Source: Deltaproteobacteria bacterium (GTDB lineage Bacteria; Chloroflexota; Dehalococcoidia; Dehalococcoidales; BS750m-G39). Taken from it: 26,393 nucleotides of DNA. Position 1 is the stretch's first letter. The number at the start of each line of letters is the position of its first letter. Under the pieces are notes generated by a model. It was not told where the DNA came from. It worked only from the letters and a program-made list of their open reading frames with translations, and made no database searches. The stretch covers positions 1 through 26,393 of the forward strand of contig JABMRW010000022.1 of the NCBI GenBank assembly GCA_013202445.1. The letters run 5' to 3'. Below, piece by piece: positions 1-6,914 of the stretch. The translations under genes were made by a program, and so were the position numbers.

Positions 1-112
1 GCCAACTTGAAGGCGGCGGGGGTGGTAGAGCAGCTTGAGGGCTTTGAGCCCGATGTTATCGTGGTGGCCGCCTTCGGCCAGATTCTGCCCCGGTCCGTGC
101 TGGCTCTGCCCC
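1..112. repeat. 112-bp inverted duplication, outer arm (fold-back of fmt)
   Basis: Bases 1-112 are the exact reverse complement of 528-639 (position p pairs with 640-p); the match ends abruptly at 113. The arm therefore shows an internal piece of fmt on the plus strand, while 113-825 is fmt on the minus strand. Around the junction both sides carry GGCGGGG, a microhomology typical of template switching. It sits at the very edge of the window and destroys a universal gene, so I read it as an amplification or assembly chimera rather than biology. The match is certain; its origin is inferred. Confidence 0.9.
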
Positions 113-825
113 CGCCACCGCGTATAACACCCCGGCCAGGGATTAAAAGCCCGCACCCGCCGCCAGATATCTGCCGCCGGCAGCCGCCAGTCAATCTCCC
201 CCTCCCCCTTGGTGGTGGGGCTGCAGTAGGTCGCCCCGGCCTCATCCTGAGGCCGGGGAGTAAACTCGCCCCGGCTCCAGCCGACCAGCGCCTCACCCAG
301 CAGCCGCGCCCCCAGACAGGAGAGCTTGGCGGTAAGCGAGCCGGTGGTATCCCGGGGGGAAATGGGAATCTGCGCTCTGGCAAGTACCGGGCCGGTATCC
401 AGCCCCTCGTCCATCACCATAATGCTGACGCCGGTGAAATCCTCGCCGGCCAGAATAGCCGAAGCCACCGGCGAAGCACCCCGGAAGTAGGGCAACAAAG
501 AGGGGTGAATATTGAGGCAGCCCAGGCGGGGCAGAGCCAGCACGGACCGGGGCAGAATCTGGCCGAAGGCGGCCACCACGATAACATCGGGCTCAAAGCC
601 CTCAAGCTGCTCTACCACCCCCGCCGCCTTCAAGTTGGCCGGCTGCACCACCCTCAGCCCCCGGGCTTCGGCGGCCTGTTTCACCGGGGAAGACAGCAGG
701 TCCCGCCCCCTCCCCGCCGGCCGGTCCGGCTGGGTATAGACCGCTACTATCTCATATTTATCAGCCAACAGGTACTCCAGAGTGGGGACGGCAAACCGGG
801 GACTACCCATAAAAACTAAGCGCAA
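113..825 (-). CDS. fmt: methionyl-tRNA formyltransferase, 3' end missing
   Basis: Fmt formylates the methionine on initiator tRNA using 10-formyl-tetrahydrofolate, in the cytoplasm. Read from the minus strand, the protein opens MRLVFMGSPRFAVP, followed by the YTQPDRPAGRG segment, the folate-site region FGQILP, and NIHPSLLPYFRGASP, all characteristic of the formyltransferase fold. The C-terminal domain begins with FNPWPGCYT and is then cut at the fold-back junction near base 113, after about 237 residues against roughly 310 in the family. The start is TTG at 825-823, preceded by an AGGAGGG ribosome site. An ATG five codons further in is less likely because MRLVF is conserved. Beyond the junction the frame stays open to base 1 but reads antisense fmt sequence, so that part is not real protein. 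The gene is divergent from dnaA. Confidence 0.9.
528..639. repeat. 112-bp inverted duplication, inner arm (native copy inside fmt)
   Basis: This is the native copy of the segment that reappears inverted at 1-112, separated from it by a 415-bp spacer. It encodes part of the N-terminal formyltransferase domain of fmt on the minus strand and reads continuously with its flanks, which identifies it as the original rather than the duplicate. Confidence 0.9.
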
Positions 826-846
826 TTTAACCCTCCTGACGCTAAA

Positions 847-875
847 ATTCTAACACCAAAAATTTTTATCAACAA
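847..875 (-). promoter_or_regulatory. promoter for fmt
   Basis: On the minus strand TTGTTG (870-875) and TAGAAT (847-852) are separated by 17 bp, about 20 bp before the TTG start of fmt. A DnaA-box-like TTATCAACA (866-874, plus strand, one mismatch from TTATCCACA) overlaps the -35, so DnaA might affect this promoter. That link is inference. Confidence 0.55.
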
Positions 876-1129
876 GTTTTTTCTTTTGTATCTATCCCCC
901 CGATATCGGCCATAAAACTAAGCCAGGCGGAGCTATCAAGGCCATCCACCCCTCCCCAACCCCCCCAAACCAGCCCCACAAAGTTTGCCATCCCCAAACC
1001 CACCGATTATTCTAATAACCAGTCACCCAAAAACAGTTCTCTGCCCCTCTTTCCACGACAGGCCGCCTGGTAAACTTTGGCTCTGGTTTTTACGCTTAAA
1101 CTAAAGATAGGAGTTAGCAAGAATAGTAT
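876..1129. other. fmt-dnaA divergent intergenic region
   Basis: No gene is visible between the fmt promoter and dnaA. The DNA is C-rich and pyrimidine-rich on the plus strand around 945-1060. A GGAG at 1110-1113 is the nearest ribosome-site-like sequence for dnaA but lies 16 nt upstream of its ATG. I see no convincing -35/-10 pair for dnaA and no perfect DnaA box here. Confidence 0.4.
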
Positions 1130-2446
1130 ATGGAAGCCAGGCCGGCACAAGAAATCTGGGAAACCGCTCTGGGAGAACTACAACTTCAGGTAACCAAGCC
1201 TAACTACCGCACCTGGCTGGAAAAGACCACCGGCTTAAGCTTTAAAGACAGCCGCTTCGTGGTCGGCGTCCCCAACACCTTCGTCGCCGAGTATTTAGCC
1301 CGGAACCAGCACTCCCTGATTGAAAAGACCCTCATCGGGCTTACCCACCCCGGCGTCGAGGTCCACTTCCAGGTAAACTCAGCCCGGGCAACCGCCGCCG
1401 GAAAATCAAACCTCCCCGGCGGCAACACCAAATATACCTTTGATAACTTCGTAGTCAGCGAAAGCAACCGCCTGGCCTACGCCGCCGCCCGCAGCGTCGC
1501 CGAAAAGCCGGGAGCCAGCTACAATCCGCTGTTCATCTACGGGGGGGTGGGCCTGGGCAAGAGCCACCTCATGCACGCCATATATAACCTGGCGCAGGCC
1601 GAAAACATCAAGGCGCTCTATGTCAGCGCCGAGCAGTTCACCAACGAGTTCGTCGGCGCCATCCAGTCAAAGAGCACCAGCGAGTTCCGCGCTAAATACC
1701 GCCATGTTGATATGTTATTAATAGATGATATTCAATTTATCAGCGGCAAGGAGCAGACCGAGGAGAGCTTCTTCAACACCTTCAACGAGCTGCACGACGC
1801 CAACCGCCAGATTGTCCTGGCCAGCGACCGCCCCCCCAAGTCCCTGCCCAACATGGGCGACCGCCTCTGCTCCCGCTTCGAGTGGGGGCTGGTGGCCGAT
1901 ATCCAGCCGCCCGATTTCGATACCCGCCTGGCCATCCTGAAGACCAAGGCGGAACAACAGGAGGTAGCGGTAACTCTGGACGTGCTGGAGTTCATCGCCC
2001 AGCGCATCCAGCAGAACATCCGGGAGCTGGAAGGCTCGCTCAACCGGGCGGTGGCCTACGCCAAGCTCTTCGGCGCCATCCTCACCCCGGAGCTGGCCGC
2101 CCGGGCGGTGCCGGATATTTCCCCCGGCAGTAATAAAACCGCCCTCTCCCCGGAACAGGTAATGAAGATAGTCGCTGAGCGCTTTCAACTGGCCCCGGCC
2201 GACCTTACTGGCCGCAAGCGGGACCGGGCCACATCCCTGGCCCGGCAGGTGGCCATGTATCTGCTCAAGGAGGCCACCAACTGCTCGCTGGCCCAGATAG
2301 GGCTGGAGTTCGGCAACCGGGACCACACCACCGTTATCCACGCCTGCCGCAAGATAGCCAGCGATATTGACAACGACCCCCACCTGCGGCGCAAGGTCCT
2401 GGACATCCAGCAGGGACTCCGGCGCCTGCCCGCGGCCCGCCGATAG
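1130..2446 (+). CDS. dnaA: chromosomal replication initiator DnaA
   Basis: DnaA binds DnaA boxes at oriC, oligomerises with ATP and melts the origin. The 438-residue protein has the N-terminal helicase-loading domain (PNYRTWLEKT), a short linker, then the AAA+ domain with Walker A GGVGLGKSH near residue 138, Walker B LLIDDIQF near 200, and a sensor II-type arginine region. The C-terminal helix-turn-helix contains the DnaA signature GNRDHTTVIHACRKI. Length is normal for the family. ATG 1130 is the only good start because an in-frame TAG lies two codons upstream; the ribosome site is weak. It is divergent from fmt and followed by the origin candidate and obg. Confidence 0.98.
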   Translation: MEARPAQEIWETALGELQLQVTKPNYRTWLEKTTGLSFKDSRFVVGVPNTFVAEYLARNQHSLIEKTLIGLTHPGVEVHFQVNSARATAAGKSNLPGGNTKYTFDNFVVSESNRLAYAAARSVAEKPGASYNPLFIYGGVGLGKSHLMHAIYNLAQAENIKALYVSAEQFTNEFVGAIQSKSTSEFRAKYRHVDMLLIDDIQFISGKEQTEESFFNTFNELHDANRQIVLASDRPPKSLPNMGDRLCSRFEWGLVADIQPPDFDTRLAILKTKAEQQEVAVTLDVLEFIAQRIQQNIRELEGSLNRAVAYAKLFGAILTPELAARAVPDISPGSNKTALSPEQVMKIVAERFQLAPADLTGRKRDRATSLARQVAMYLLKEATNCSLAQIGLEFGNRDHTTVIHACRKIASDIDNDPHLRRKVLDIQQGLRRLPAARR

Positions 2447-2536
2447 CCCAACCGGGGCCTTTCCACCCCACCTCACCACCTATCAACAACCCGTCCACCA
2501 GGCCAACACCGATGGTTGTGCAAAACGGCCTCCTTT

Positions 2537-2545
2537 TGTGGATAA
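2537..2545 (-). promoter_or_regulatory. DnaA box (perfect)
   Basis: TTATCCACA on the minus strand, an exact match to the TTATNCACA consensus, 91 bp downstream of the dnaA stop codon. Confidence 0.7.
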
Positions 2546-2640
2546 CTCCCGCCAAGCCAGCCTTGGATTTGGCCCCTTTTCTCCCCGGTCTACCGGCCCA
2601 CCTAGCCAGCTAGTAGCTGAGTGTTTTATAATTAGTGCTG

Positions 2641-2670
2641 TTGATATAAACTAAGGATTATAAATATACA
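2641..2670 (+). promoter_or_regulatory. candidate promoter for obg
   Basis: TTGATA (2641-2646) and TATACA (2665-2670) are spaced 18 bp apart, about 55 bp before the obg ATG, inside the AT-rich part of the origin candidate. AT-rich DNA makes chance matches likely. Confidence 0.35.
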
Positions 2671-2703
2671 GAATAGCTAATAAGCAGCAAATGTTAACAA
2701 ATT

Positions 2704-2712
2704 TGTGGATAA
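2704..2712 (-). promoter_or_regulatory. DnaA box (perfect)
   Basis: A second exact TTATCCACA, in the same orientation as the first, only 12 bp before the obg start. DnaA bound here could also affect obg translation or transcription. Confidence 0.7.
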
Positions 2713-2724
2713 AGTGTAGTAACC

Positions 2725-3990
2725 ATGTTTGACTGGGCAGAGATAATGGTCAAGGCGGGTGATGGCGGCCGCGGCGCGGTCAGTTTCCGCCATGAGAAGT
2801 TTGTGCCTTTCGGCGGCCCCGACGGCGGTGACGGCGGCAAAGGCGGCGATGTGGTAATCGTGGCCGATGAGGCGGTCTCCAACCTGAGGACATTCCGGCG
2901 GAAGAGAAACTATAAAGCCGCCCGGGGCAAGGATGGAGCCGGCAAGAAGAAGCACGGCAGGAATGGCGCCGACATGGTCTTAGCCGTGCCGCCGGGTACC
3001 GTGGTCAGCCATAAATCACAGATAGGCGATACCAGCCTTATCGCCGACCTGGACCAGCCCGGCCAGCGGGCGGTGGTGGCTAAAGGGGGCCGGGGGGGCA
3101 AGGGCAATACCCATTTTGCCACCTCAACCAACCAGGCGCCGCAGATTGCCCAGCAGGGGGAAGCGGGTGGGGAGCTGGACCTCATCCTGGAGCTCAAGCT
3201 CATCGCCGATGTCGGCCTTATCGGCTATCCCAACGCGGGCAAGTCAACCCTGCTATCAGCGGTTTCCGCCGCCAATCCCAAAATAGCCGGTTATCCCTTC
3301 ACCACCCGCGAACCAATCCTGGGCGTGCTCGAGATCGGCCCCAAGAGCTTTGTCCTGGCTGAGATTCCGGGGCTGATTGAGGACGCCCACCTCGGCCGGG
3401 GGCTGGGGCATGATTTCCTGCGCCATGTTGAGCGTACCCGGGTGCTCATCCACCTGGTCGACGGCAGCTCGGCGTCGCCGGCGGCCGATATGGCCCAGGT
3501 TAACATCGAGCTCAGCCTGTTTGACTCGGCGCTGGGCAGAAAGCCGCAGCTGGTGGTGGTAAACAAGATTGACCTGCCCCAGGTAGAGGCCCGGCTGGCC
3601 GAGATAACGGCCAGCTTTAAAGACATCGGCACTCATGTCTTTTTCGTCTCGGCGGTCAGCGGCCGGGGCCTGCCCGAGCTCATGGCCGAAGCTATGAAAT
3701 TGCTTCAGTCGGTGCCGGCGGCCGAAGCCGGTATCAGGGTCCCCAGGAAAATCTTTCATCCCCCGCCCAAGAGTGCCCCCCCGGGGGTGCATAAGGAAGG
3801 GGATATATTTGTGGTGACGGCGCCTGCCCTGGAGCGCATCATTACCCGGCCTGATGATACCGGCTCCCAGCTCCCCGGCGAGTTTCGCCAGCAGCTGGCC
3901 AGGCTGGGGGTGACCAAGGCTCTGGAGAGGGCCGGAATCAAGCTCGGCGACCGGGTTCGCTGCGGCAATTTTGAATGGGAGTGGCCATAG
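2725..3990 (+). CDS. obgE: GTPase Obg/CgtA
   Basis: Obg is an essential GTPase that associates with the 50S ribosomal subunit and links ribosome assembly to stress signalling. The 421-residue protein has the glycine-rich N-terminal Obg fold (many GG pairs, residues 1-158). The G domain follows, with G1 GYPNAGKST (near 170), the PFTTREP switch, G3 AEIPGLIEDA (near 212), G4 NKID and G5 SAVSG. A C-terminal OCT domain is present (near 340-420). One oddity is that the G3 aspartate of DxPG is glutamate (codon GAG at 3361). ATG 2725 has no clear ribosome site, but MFDWAEIMVKAG matches the family start. The nadD ATG follows the stop with one base between, so the two are probably co-translated. Confidence 0.96.
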   Translation: MFDWAEIMVKAGDGGRGAVSFRHEKFVPFGGPDGGDGGKGGDVVIVADEAVSNLRTFRRKRNYKAARGKDGAGKKKHGRNGADMVLAVPPGTVVSHKSQIGDTSLIADLDQPGQRAVVAKGGRGGKGNTHFATSTNQAPQIAQQGEAGGELDLILELKLIADVGLIGYPNAGKSTLLSAVSAANPKIAGYPFTTREPILGVLEIGPKSFVLAEIPGLIEDAHLGRGLGHDFLRHVERTRVLIHLVDGSSASPAADMAQVNIELSLFDSALGRKPQLVVVNKIDLPQVEARLAEITASFKDIGTHVFFVSAVSGRGLPELMAEAMKLLQSVPAAEAGIRVPRKIFHPPPKSAPPGVHKEGDIFVVTAPALERIITRPDDTGSQLPGEFRQQLARLGVTKALERAGIKLGDRVRCGNFEWEWP

Positions 3991-3991
3991 T

Positions 3992-4603
3992 ATGAATATC
4001 GGCGTACTGGGGGGAACCTTTGACCCCATTCACATGGGGCACCTGATTATCGCCGAAGAGGTGCGCGCCCGCCTGGATTTGGCCGAGGTCCTCTTCGTGC
4101 CGGCGGGCCAGCCCTGGCTCAAGCTCAATAACACCAACGCCATCTTGCCGCCCCGGCACAGGCTGGAGATGGTGCGCCTGGCTATTGCCGATGAGCCGGC
4201 TTACCGGCTGTCCACCATGGAAATAGATAGGCCCGGGTCTTCCTATACCGTTGATACCATGGCCGAACTCAGCGGTCAGGTTGGGGCCAAGGGCAAGCTT
4301 TATTTCATCCTGGGCTGGGATAATCTAAACCAGCTGCCCAGGTGGCACCAGCCGCAGCGGCTGGTTGAATTATGCCGCCTGGTGCCCATCCGCAGGGTAG
4401 GCTTTGCCTCCCCCGACCTGGAATCCCTGGAAGCCGCCGTCCCCGGCCTGTCCCAAAGCCTGGTGATGCTGGATACGCCGCAGATAGAGATTAGCTCTTC
4501 GGAAATAAGGCAGCGGGTTGCCCGGGGGCTATCCATTCACCAGCTTGTCCCCGAGCCGGTAGAGCGGTATATCATAGAGCACAAGCTGTACGCAGGGAAG
4601 TGA
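3992..4603 (+). CDS. nadD: nicotinate-nucleotide adenylyltransferase
   Basis: NadD transfers AMP from ATP to nicotinic acid mononucleotide, giving deamido-NAD in NAD synthesis. The protein starts MNIGVLGGTFDPIHMGH, the nucleotidyltransferase alpha/beta phosphodiesterase signature. The central GWDNLNQLPRWHQ and the C-terminal ISSSEIRQRV (the ISSTxIR-type phosphate-binding motif) are present, and about 203 residues is the usual length. I chose ATG 3992, with GGGAG 9 nt upstream, over a TTG at 3971 that would overlap obg and add seven nonconserved residues. The gene ends 4 bp before the convergent gyrB stop, leaving no room for a terminator between them. Confidence 0.95.
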   Translation: MNIGVLGGTFDPIHMGHLIIAEEVRARLDLAEVLFVPAGQPWLKLNNTNAILPPRHRLEMVRLAIADEPAYRLSTMEIDRPGSSYTVDTMAELSGQVGAKGKLYFILGWDNLNQLPRWHQPQRLVELCRLVPIRRVGFASPDLESLEAAVPGLSQSLVMLDTPQIEISSSEIRQRVARGLSIHQLVPEPVERYIIEHKLYAGK

Positions 4604-4607
4604 AGCC

Positions 4608-6542
4608 TTATATATCCAGATTCTTAACGCTGCGGGCGTGCGCCTGGATAAAGGCCTTGCGCGGCGGCACCTCGTCCCCCATCAGCATGTGGAAGATGCG
4701 GTCGGCCTTGACGGCGTCTTCCACAGTCACTTCAAGCAGGGTGCGGGTATCCGGGTTCATGGTGGTATCCCAGAGCTGCTCGGCGCTCATCTCGCCCAGG
4801 CCCTTGTAGCGCTGCACCTCCACCTTGCGGCTATCTTTGAGCTGAACCAGGACCGCTTCCTTCTCCGCATCGGAGTAGACCCACTGCTTGTGCTTGGCCG
4901 CCTTGACCCGGTAGAGGGGCGGCTGGGCGATATAGAGGTGCTGGTTATTGATTAGCGCGGCCATGTGGCGGAAAAAGAAGGTAAGCAGCAGGGTTCGGAT
5001 GTGGGAGCCGTCGACGTCGGCGTCAGTCATCAGGATAACCCGGTGGTAGCGGAGCTTGGACAGGTCAAATTCATCATCAATGCTGGTGCCCAGGGCGGTG
5101 ATAATAGCCCGGATTTCCTCGTGGGCCAGCATCTTTTCCGGAGAGGCCTTTTCCACGTTGAGGATTTTACCCCGCAGCGGCAGGATGGCCTGAAAGCGGC
5201 GGTTGCGGCCTTCTTTAGCCGAACCTCCTGCGGAAGGTCCCTCCACCAGGTACAGCTCGCAGTGGGTGGGGTCTCTCTCCGAGCAGTCGGCCAGTTTGCC
5301 GGGCAGGGTGGCCGACTCCAAGCTGCCCCTCTTGACGATAAGATCCCTGGCCCTGCGGGCGGCTTCTCTCCCCTTGGCGGCGAGGAGGCACTTCTCCACG
5401 ATTCTCCTGGCGTCGTCGGGGTGCTCTTCGAAGTAGAGGGACAATCCCTCCCCCACGGCGCTCTCCACGTGGCTCTTTACCTCCGGGTTGCCCAGCTTGC
5501 CCTTGGTCTGACCCTCGAACTGGGCCTCGGACAGCTTGACACTGATAACGGCGGTAAGCCCCTCCCGGACGTCCTCCCCGATAAAATTAGGCTCGTCCTC
5601 TTTAATCAGCTTGCTCTTGCGGGCGTAGTCGTTGAGGACGCGGGTCAGTGCCGAGCGGAAGCCGGTGAGGTGGGTGCCGCCGTCGATGGTATTAACACAG
5701 TTGGCGAAGCTGTATGAAGACTCGGAAAAGCCGTCGTTATACTGGATCGCCGCCTCCACTATGGTGCCGTTAACCGCTTTGGAGATATAAATAGGATGGC
5801 GGTGGCGCACCACCCGGTTTCGGTTAAGCTGGCGGACAAATCCGGTAATGCCCCCCTCAAAGTAGTAGGTCCTTTCCTTGCCCGTAACCTCGTCGGTGAT
5901 ATATATCTCCAGACCCTTGTTCAGGTAGGCCAGCTCGCGCAGGTGATCGCTGATGGTATTAAACTCACATTTGGTCTCACCAAATATCTTCTTATCGGGC
6001 AGGAAGGCGACGGTGGTGCCGGTACCGCTAGCTTTGCCGACCACCTCCACCGCTCCCAGGGGGATGCCCTGCTCATATTCCTGGTGGTACTGCTTGCCGT
6101 TACGCCTGACATCTACTTTAAGCCAGGAGGAAAGGGCATTAACCACCGAGGCACCCACACCGTGCAGGCCGCCGGACACCTGGTAGGTATTGCCGCCGAA
6201 CTTGGCACCGGCGTGCAGGATGGTCATCACCGTTTCCAGGGCGGTTATTTTGGTGGACGGGTGAATATCTACCGGAATACCGCGCCCGTTGTCTTCCACG
6301 CGGATGCTGTTATCCTGGCAGAGGGTAACCCGGACGTTGTCACAGCAGCCGGCCATGGCCTCGTCGATGCAGTTGTAGGTGATTTCATAGACCAGGTGGT
6401 GCAGGCCGCGCTGGTCGGTGCTGCCGATGTACATACCGGGGCGGCGGCGTACCGCCTGTCGCCCTTCCAGGACCTGGATATCCTTGGCGAGGTACTCGTT
6501 GCTATTCACTGATTTGGATGATACGGGCTTGTCCTTTGCCAT
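4608..6542 (-). CDS. gyrB: DNA gyrase subunit B
   Basis: GyrB supplies the ATPase and part of the cleavage core of DNA gyrase, which introduces negative supercoils. The 644-residue protein has the GHKL ATPase domain (EDNGRGIPVDIH; GGLHGVGASVVNAL) and the transducer domain with DGGTH. The TOPRIM region carries EGPSAGGSAK, LPLRGKILNVEKA and TDADVDGSHIRTLLLTF, followed by the C-terminal RYKGLGEM tail. QAILPLRGKILNVEKA favours GyrB over ParE. Length fits the short, non-proteobacterial type. The start is ATG at 6542-6540 with GGGAG upstream. It converges on nadD and has its own promoter and leader at 6543-6725. No gyrA lies in the window. Confidence 0.97.
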   Translation of the reverse strand: MAKDKPVSSKSVNSNEYLAKDIQVLEGRQAVRRRPGMYIGSTDQRGLHHLVYEITYNCIDEAMAGCCDNVRVTLCQDNSIRVEDNGRGIPVDIHPSTKITALETVMTILHAGAKFGGNTYQVSGGLHGVGASVVNALSSWLKVDVRRNGKQYHQEYEQGIPLGAVEVVGKASGTGTTVAFLPDKKIFGETKCEFNTISDHLRELAYLNKGLEIYITDEVTGKERTYYFEGGITGFVRQLNRNRVVRHRHPIYISKAVNGTIVEAAIQYNDGFSESSYSFANCVNTIDGGTHLTGFRSALTRVLNDYARKSKLIKEDEPNFIGEDVREGLTAVISVKLSEAQFEGQTKGKLGNPEVKSHVESAVGEGLSLYFEEHPDDARRIVEKCLLAAKGREAARRARDLIVKRGSLESATLPGKLADCSERDPTHCELYLVEGPSAGGSAKEGRNRRFQAILPLRGKILNVEKASPEKMLAHEEIRAIITALGTSIDDEFDLSKLRYHRVILMTDADVDGSHIRTLLLTFFFRHMAALINNQHLYIAQPPLYRVKAAKHKQWVYSDAEKEAVLVQLKDSRKVEVQRYKGLGEMSAEQLWDTTMNPDTRTLLEVTVEDAVKADRIFHMLMGDEVPPRKAFIQAHARSVKNLDI

Positions 6543-6617
6543 AATCGTTCTTTACTCCCTTATTGGTGGTGAGGAGAGAAACCATGCGGAACCGTCAGAG
6601 GGGAGATGGATAGGCCC

Positions 6618-6651
6618 GGGTAGCTTCTATCTAGAGGAGAAGCGGCTACCC
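6618..6651 (-). other. hairpin in the gyrB 5' leader
   Basis: The leader contains an inverted repeat of GGGTAGC with GCTACCC around a 20-nt interior that itself holds a GCTTC/GAAGC-type pairing. It lies between the gyrB promoter and its start codon, so it would be transcribed. It could be a leader stem-loop or a protein-binding site; I do not recognise a known riboswitch. Confidence 0.5.
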
Positions 6652-6696
6652 AACCGGAGGCGATTTCTGATGATTGCAAGGCAGCCATATGTATCT

Positions 6697-6725
6697 ATTA
6701 TAGCATAATTTAGCCGTGAAGTGAA
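6697..6725 (-). promoter_or_regulatory. promoter for gyrB
   Basis: On the minus strand TTCACT (6720-6725) and a perfect TATAAT (6697-6702) are separated by 17 bp. Transcription starting near 6690 would give a leader of roughly 150 nt. Confidence 0.75.
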
Positions 6726-6769
6726 ATTTTTGCGCTCGTTTTAGTATCTTAGCAACCCACCCCCTTTAT

Positions 6770-6793
6770 CCCCCTCCCTTACAAGGGAGGGGG
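6770..6793. repeat. perfect 11-bp hairpin, C-rich intergenic repeat
   Basis: CCCCCTCCCTT and its exact reverse complement are separated by AC. Together with the hairpin at 6839-6863 it flanks the hisS terminator. It belongs to the family of pyrimidine-rich hairpins found between operons in this window. Confidence 0.7.
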
Positions 6794-6798
6794 AGGAA

Positions 6799-6828
6799 TA
6801 AAAAAAAGAGGGGGCTTTGCCCCTTCTT
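6799..6828 (-). terminator. Rho-independent terminator after hisS
   Basis: On the minus strand a 10-bp stem (6819-6828 with 6806-6815, one G-T pair, loop of three) is followed directly by a run of T (complement of the A run at 6799-6807). It lies about 85 bp beyond the hisS stop codon in its direction of transcription. Confidence 0.8.
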
Positions 6829-6838
6829 AAAACTACTT

Positions 6839-6863
6839 CCCCCTTCCCCTCAGGGGAAGGGGG
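6839..6863. repeat. perfect 11-bp hairpin, second C-rich intergenic repeat
   Basis: CCCCCTTCCCC and GGGGAAGGGGG form a perfect stem with a three-base loop, between the hisS stop and its terminator hairpin. It has no T tract of its own. Confidence 0.7.
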
Positions 6864-6914
6864 TTAGGGGGATGGGGTCAATGATTTGGGAAAACGAGAT
6901 AATAAAAATTTGTA

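Larger units (their letters stand above)
2447..2724. other. putative chromosomal origin (oriC) between dnaA and obg
   Basis: This gene-free stretch next to dnaA has two perfect DnaA boxes (2537-2545 and 2704-2712, both TTATCCACA on the minus strand) and weaker look-alikes (for example CTATCAACA at 2480-2488 and TGTTGATAT at 2639-2647). About 90 bp of AT-rich sequence (about 2625-2715) could serve as an unwinding element. Position beside dnaA, boxes and AT-rich DNA fit a bacterial origin. Two perfect boxes is few, so some sites may be degenerate. Assignment is inferred without skew analysis. Confidence 0.6.

Noticed and set aside
7..819. Long plus-strand open frame across the fmt region, beginning with true fmt residues
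   Set aside because: Its first ~35 residues come from the inverted duplicate arm at 1-112; the remainder is antisense to fmt and has no family resemblance.
826..1129. tRNA or small RNA gene in the fmt-dnaA gap
   Set aside because: No cloverleaf, TTC-loop or anticodon stem could be found on either strand.
1718..2479. 253-codon minus-strand frame inside dnaA
   Set aside because: Antisense shadow of a gene with clear DnaA motifs; composition bias of GC-rich codons explains its length.
3256..4029. 257-codon minus-strand frame over obg
   Set aside because: Overlaps the conserved GTPase domain of obg on the other strand; no recognisable protein features.
4965..6512. Two long plus-strand frames (250 and 238 codons) within gyrB
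   Set aside because: Both are antisense to an intact GyrB with all expected motifs.
6765..6863. CRISPR-like array from closely spaced hairpin repeats
   Set aside because: The two hairpins differ in sequence and there are no regular spacers; they flank a terminator.
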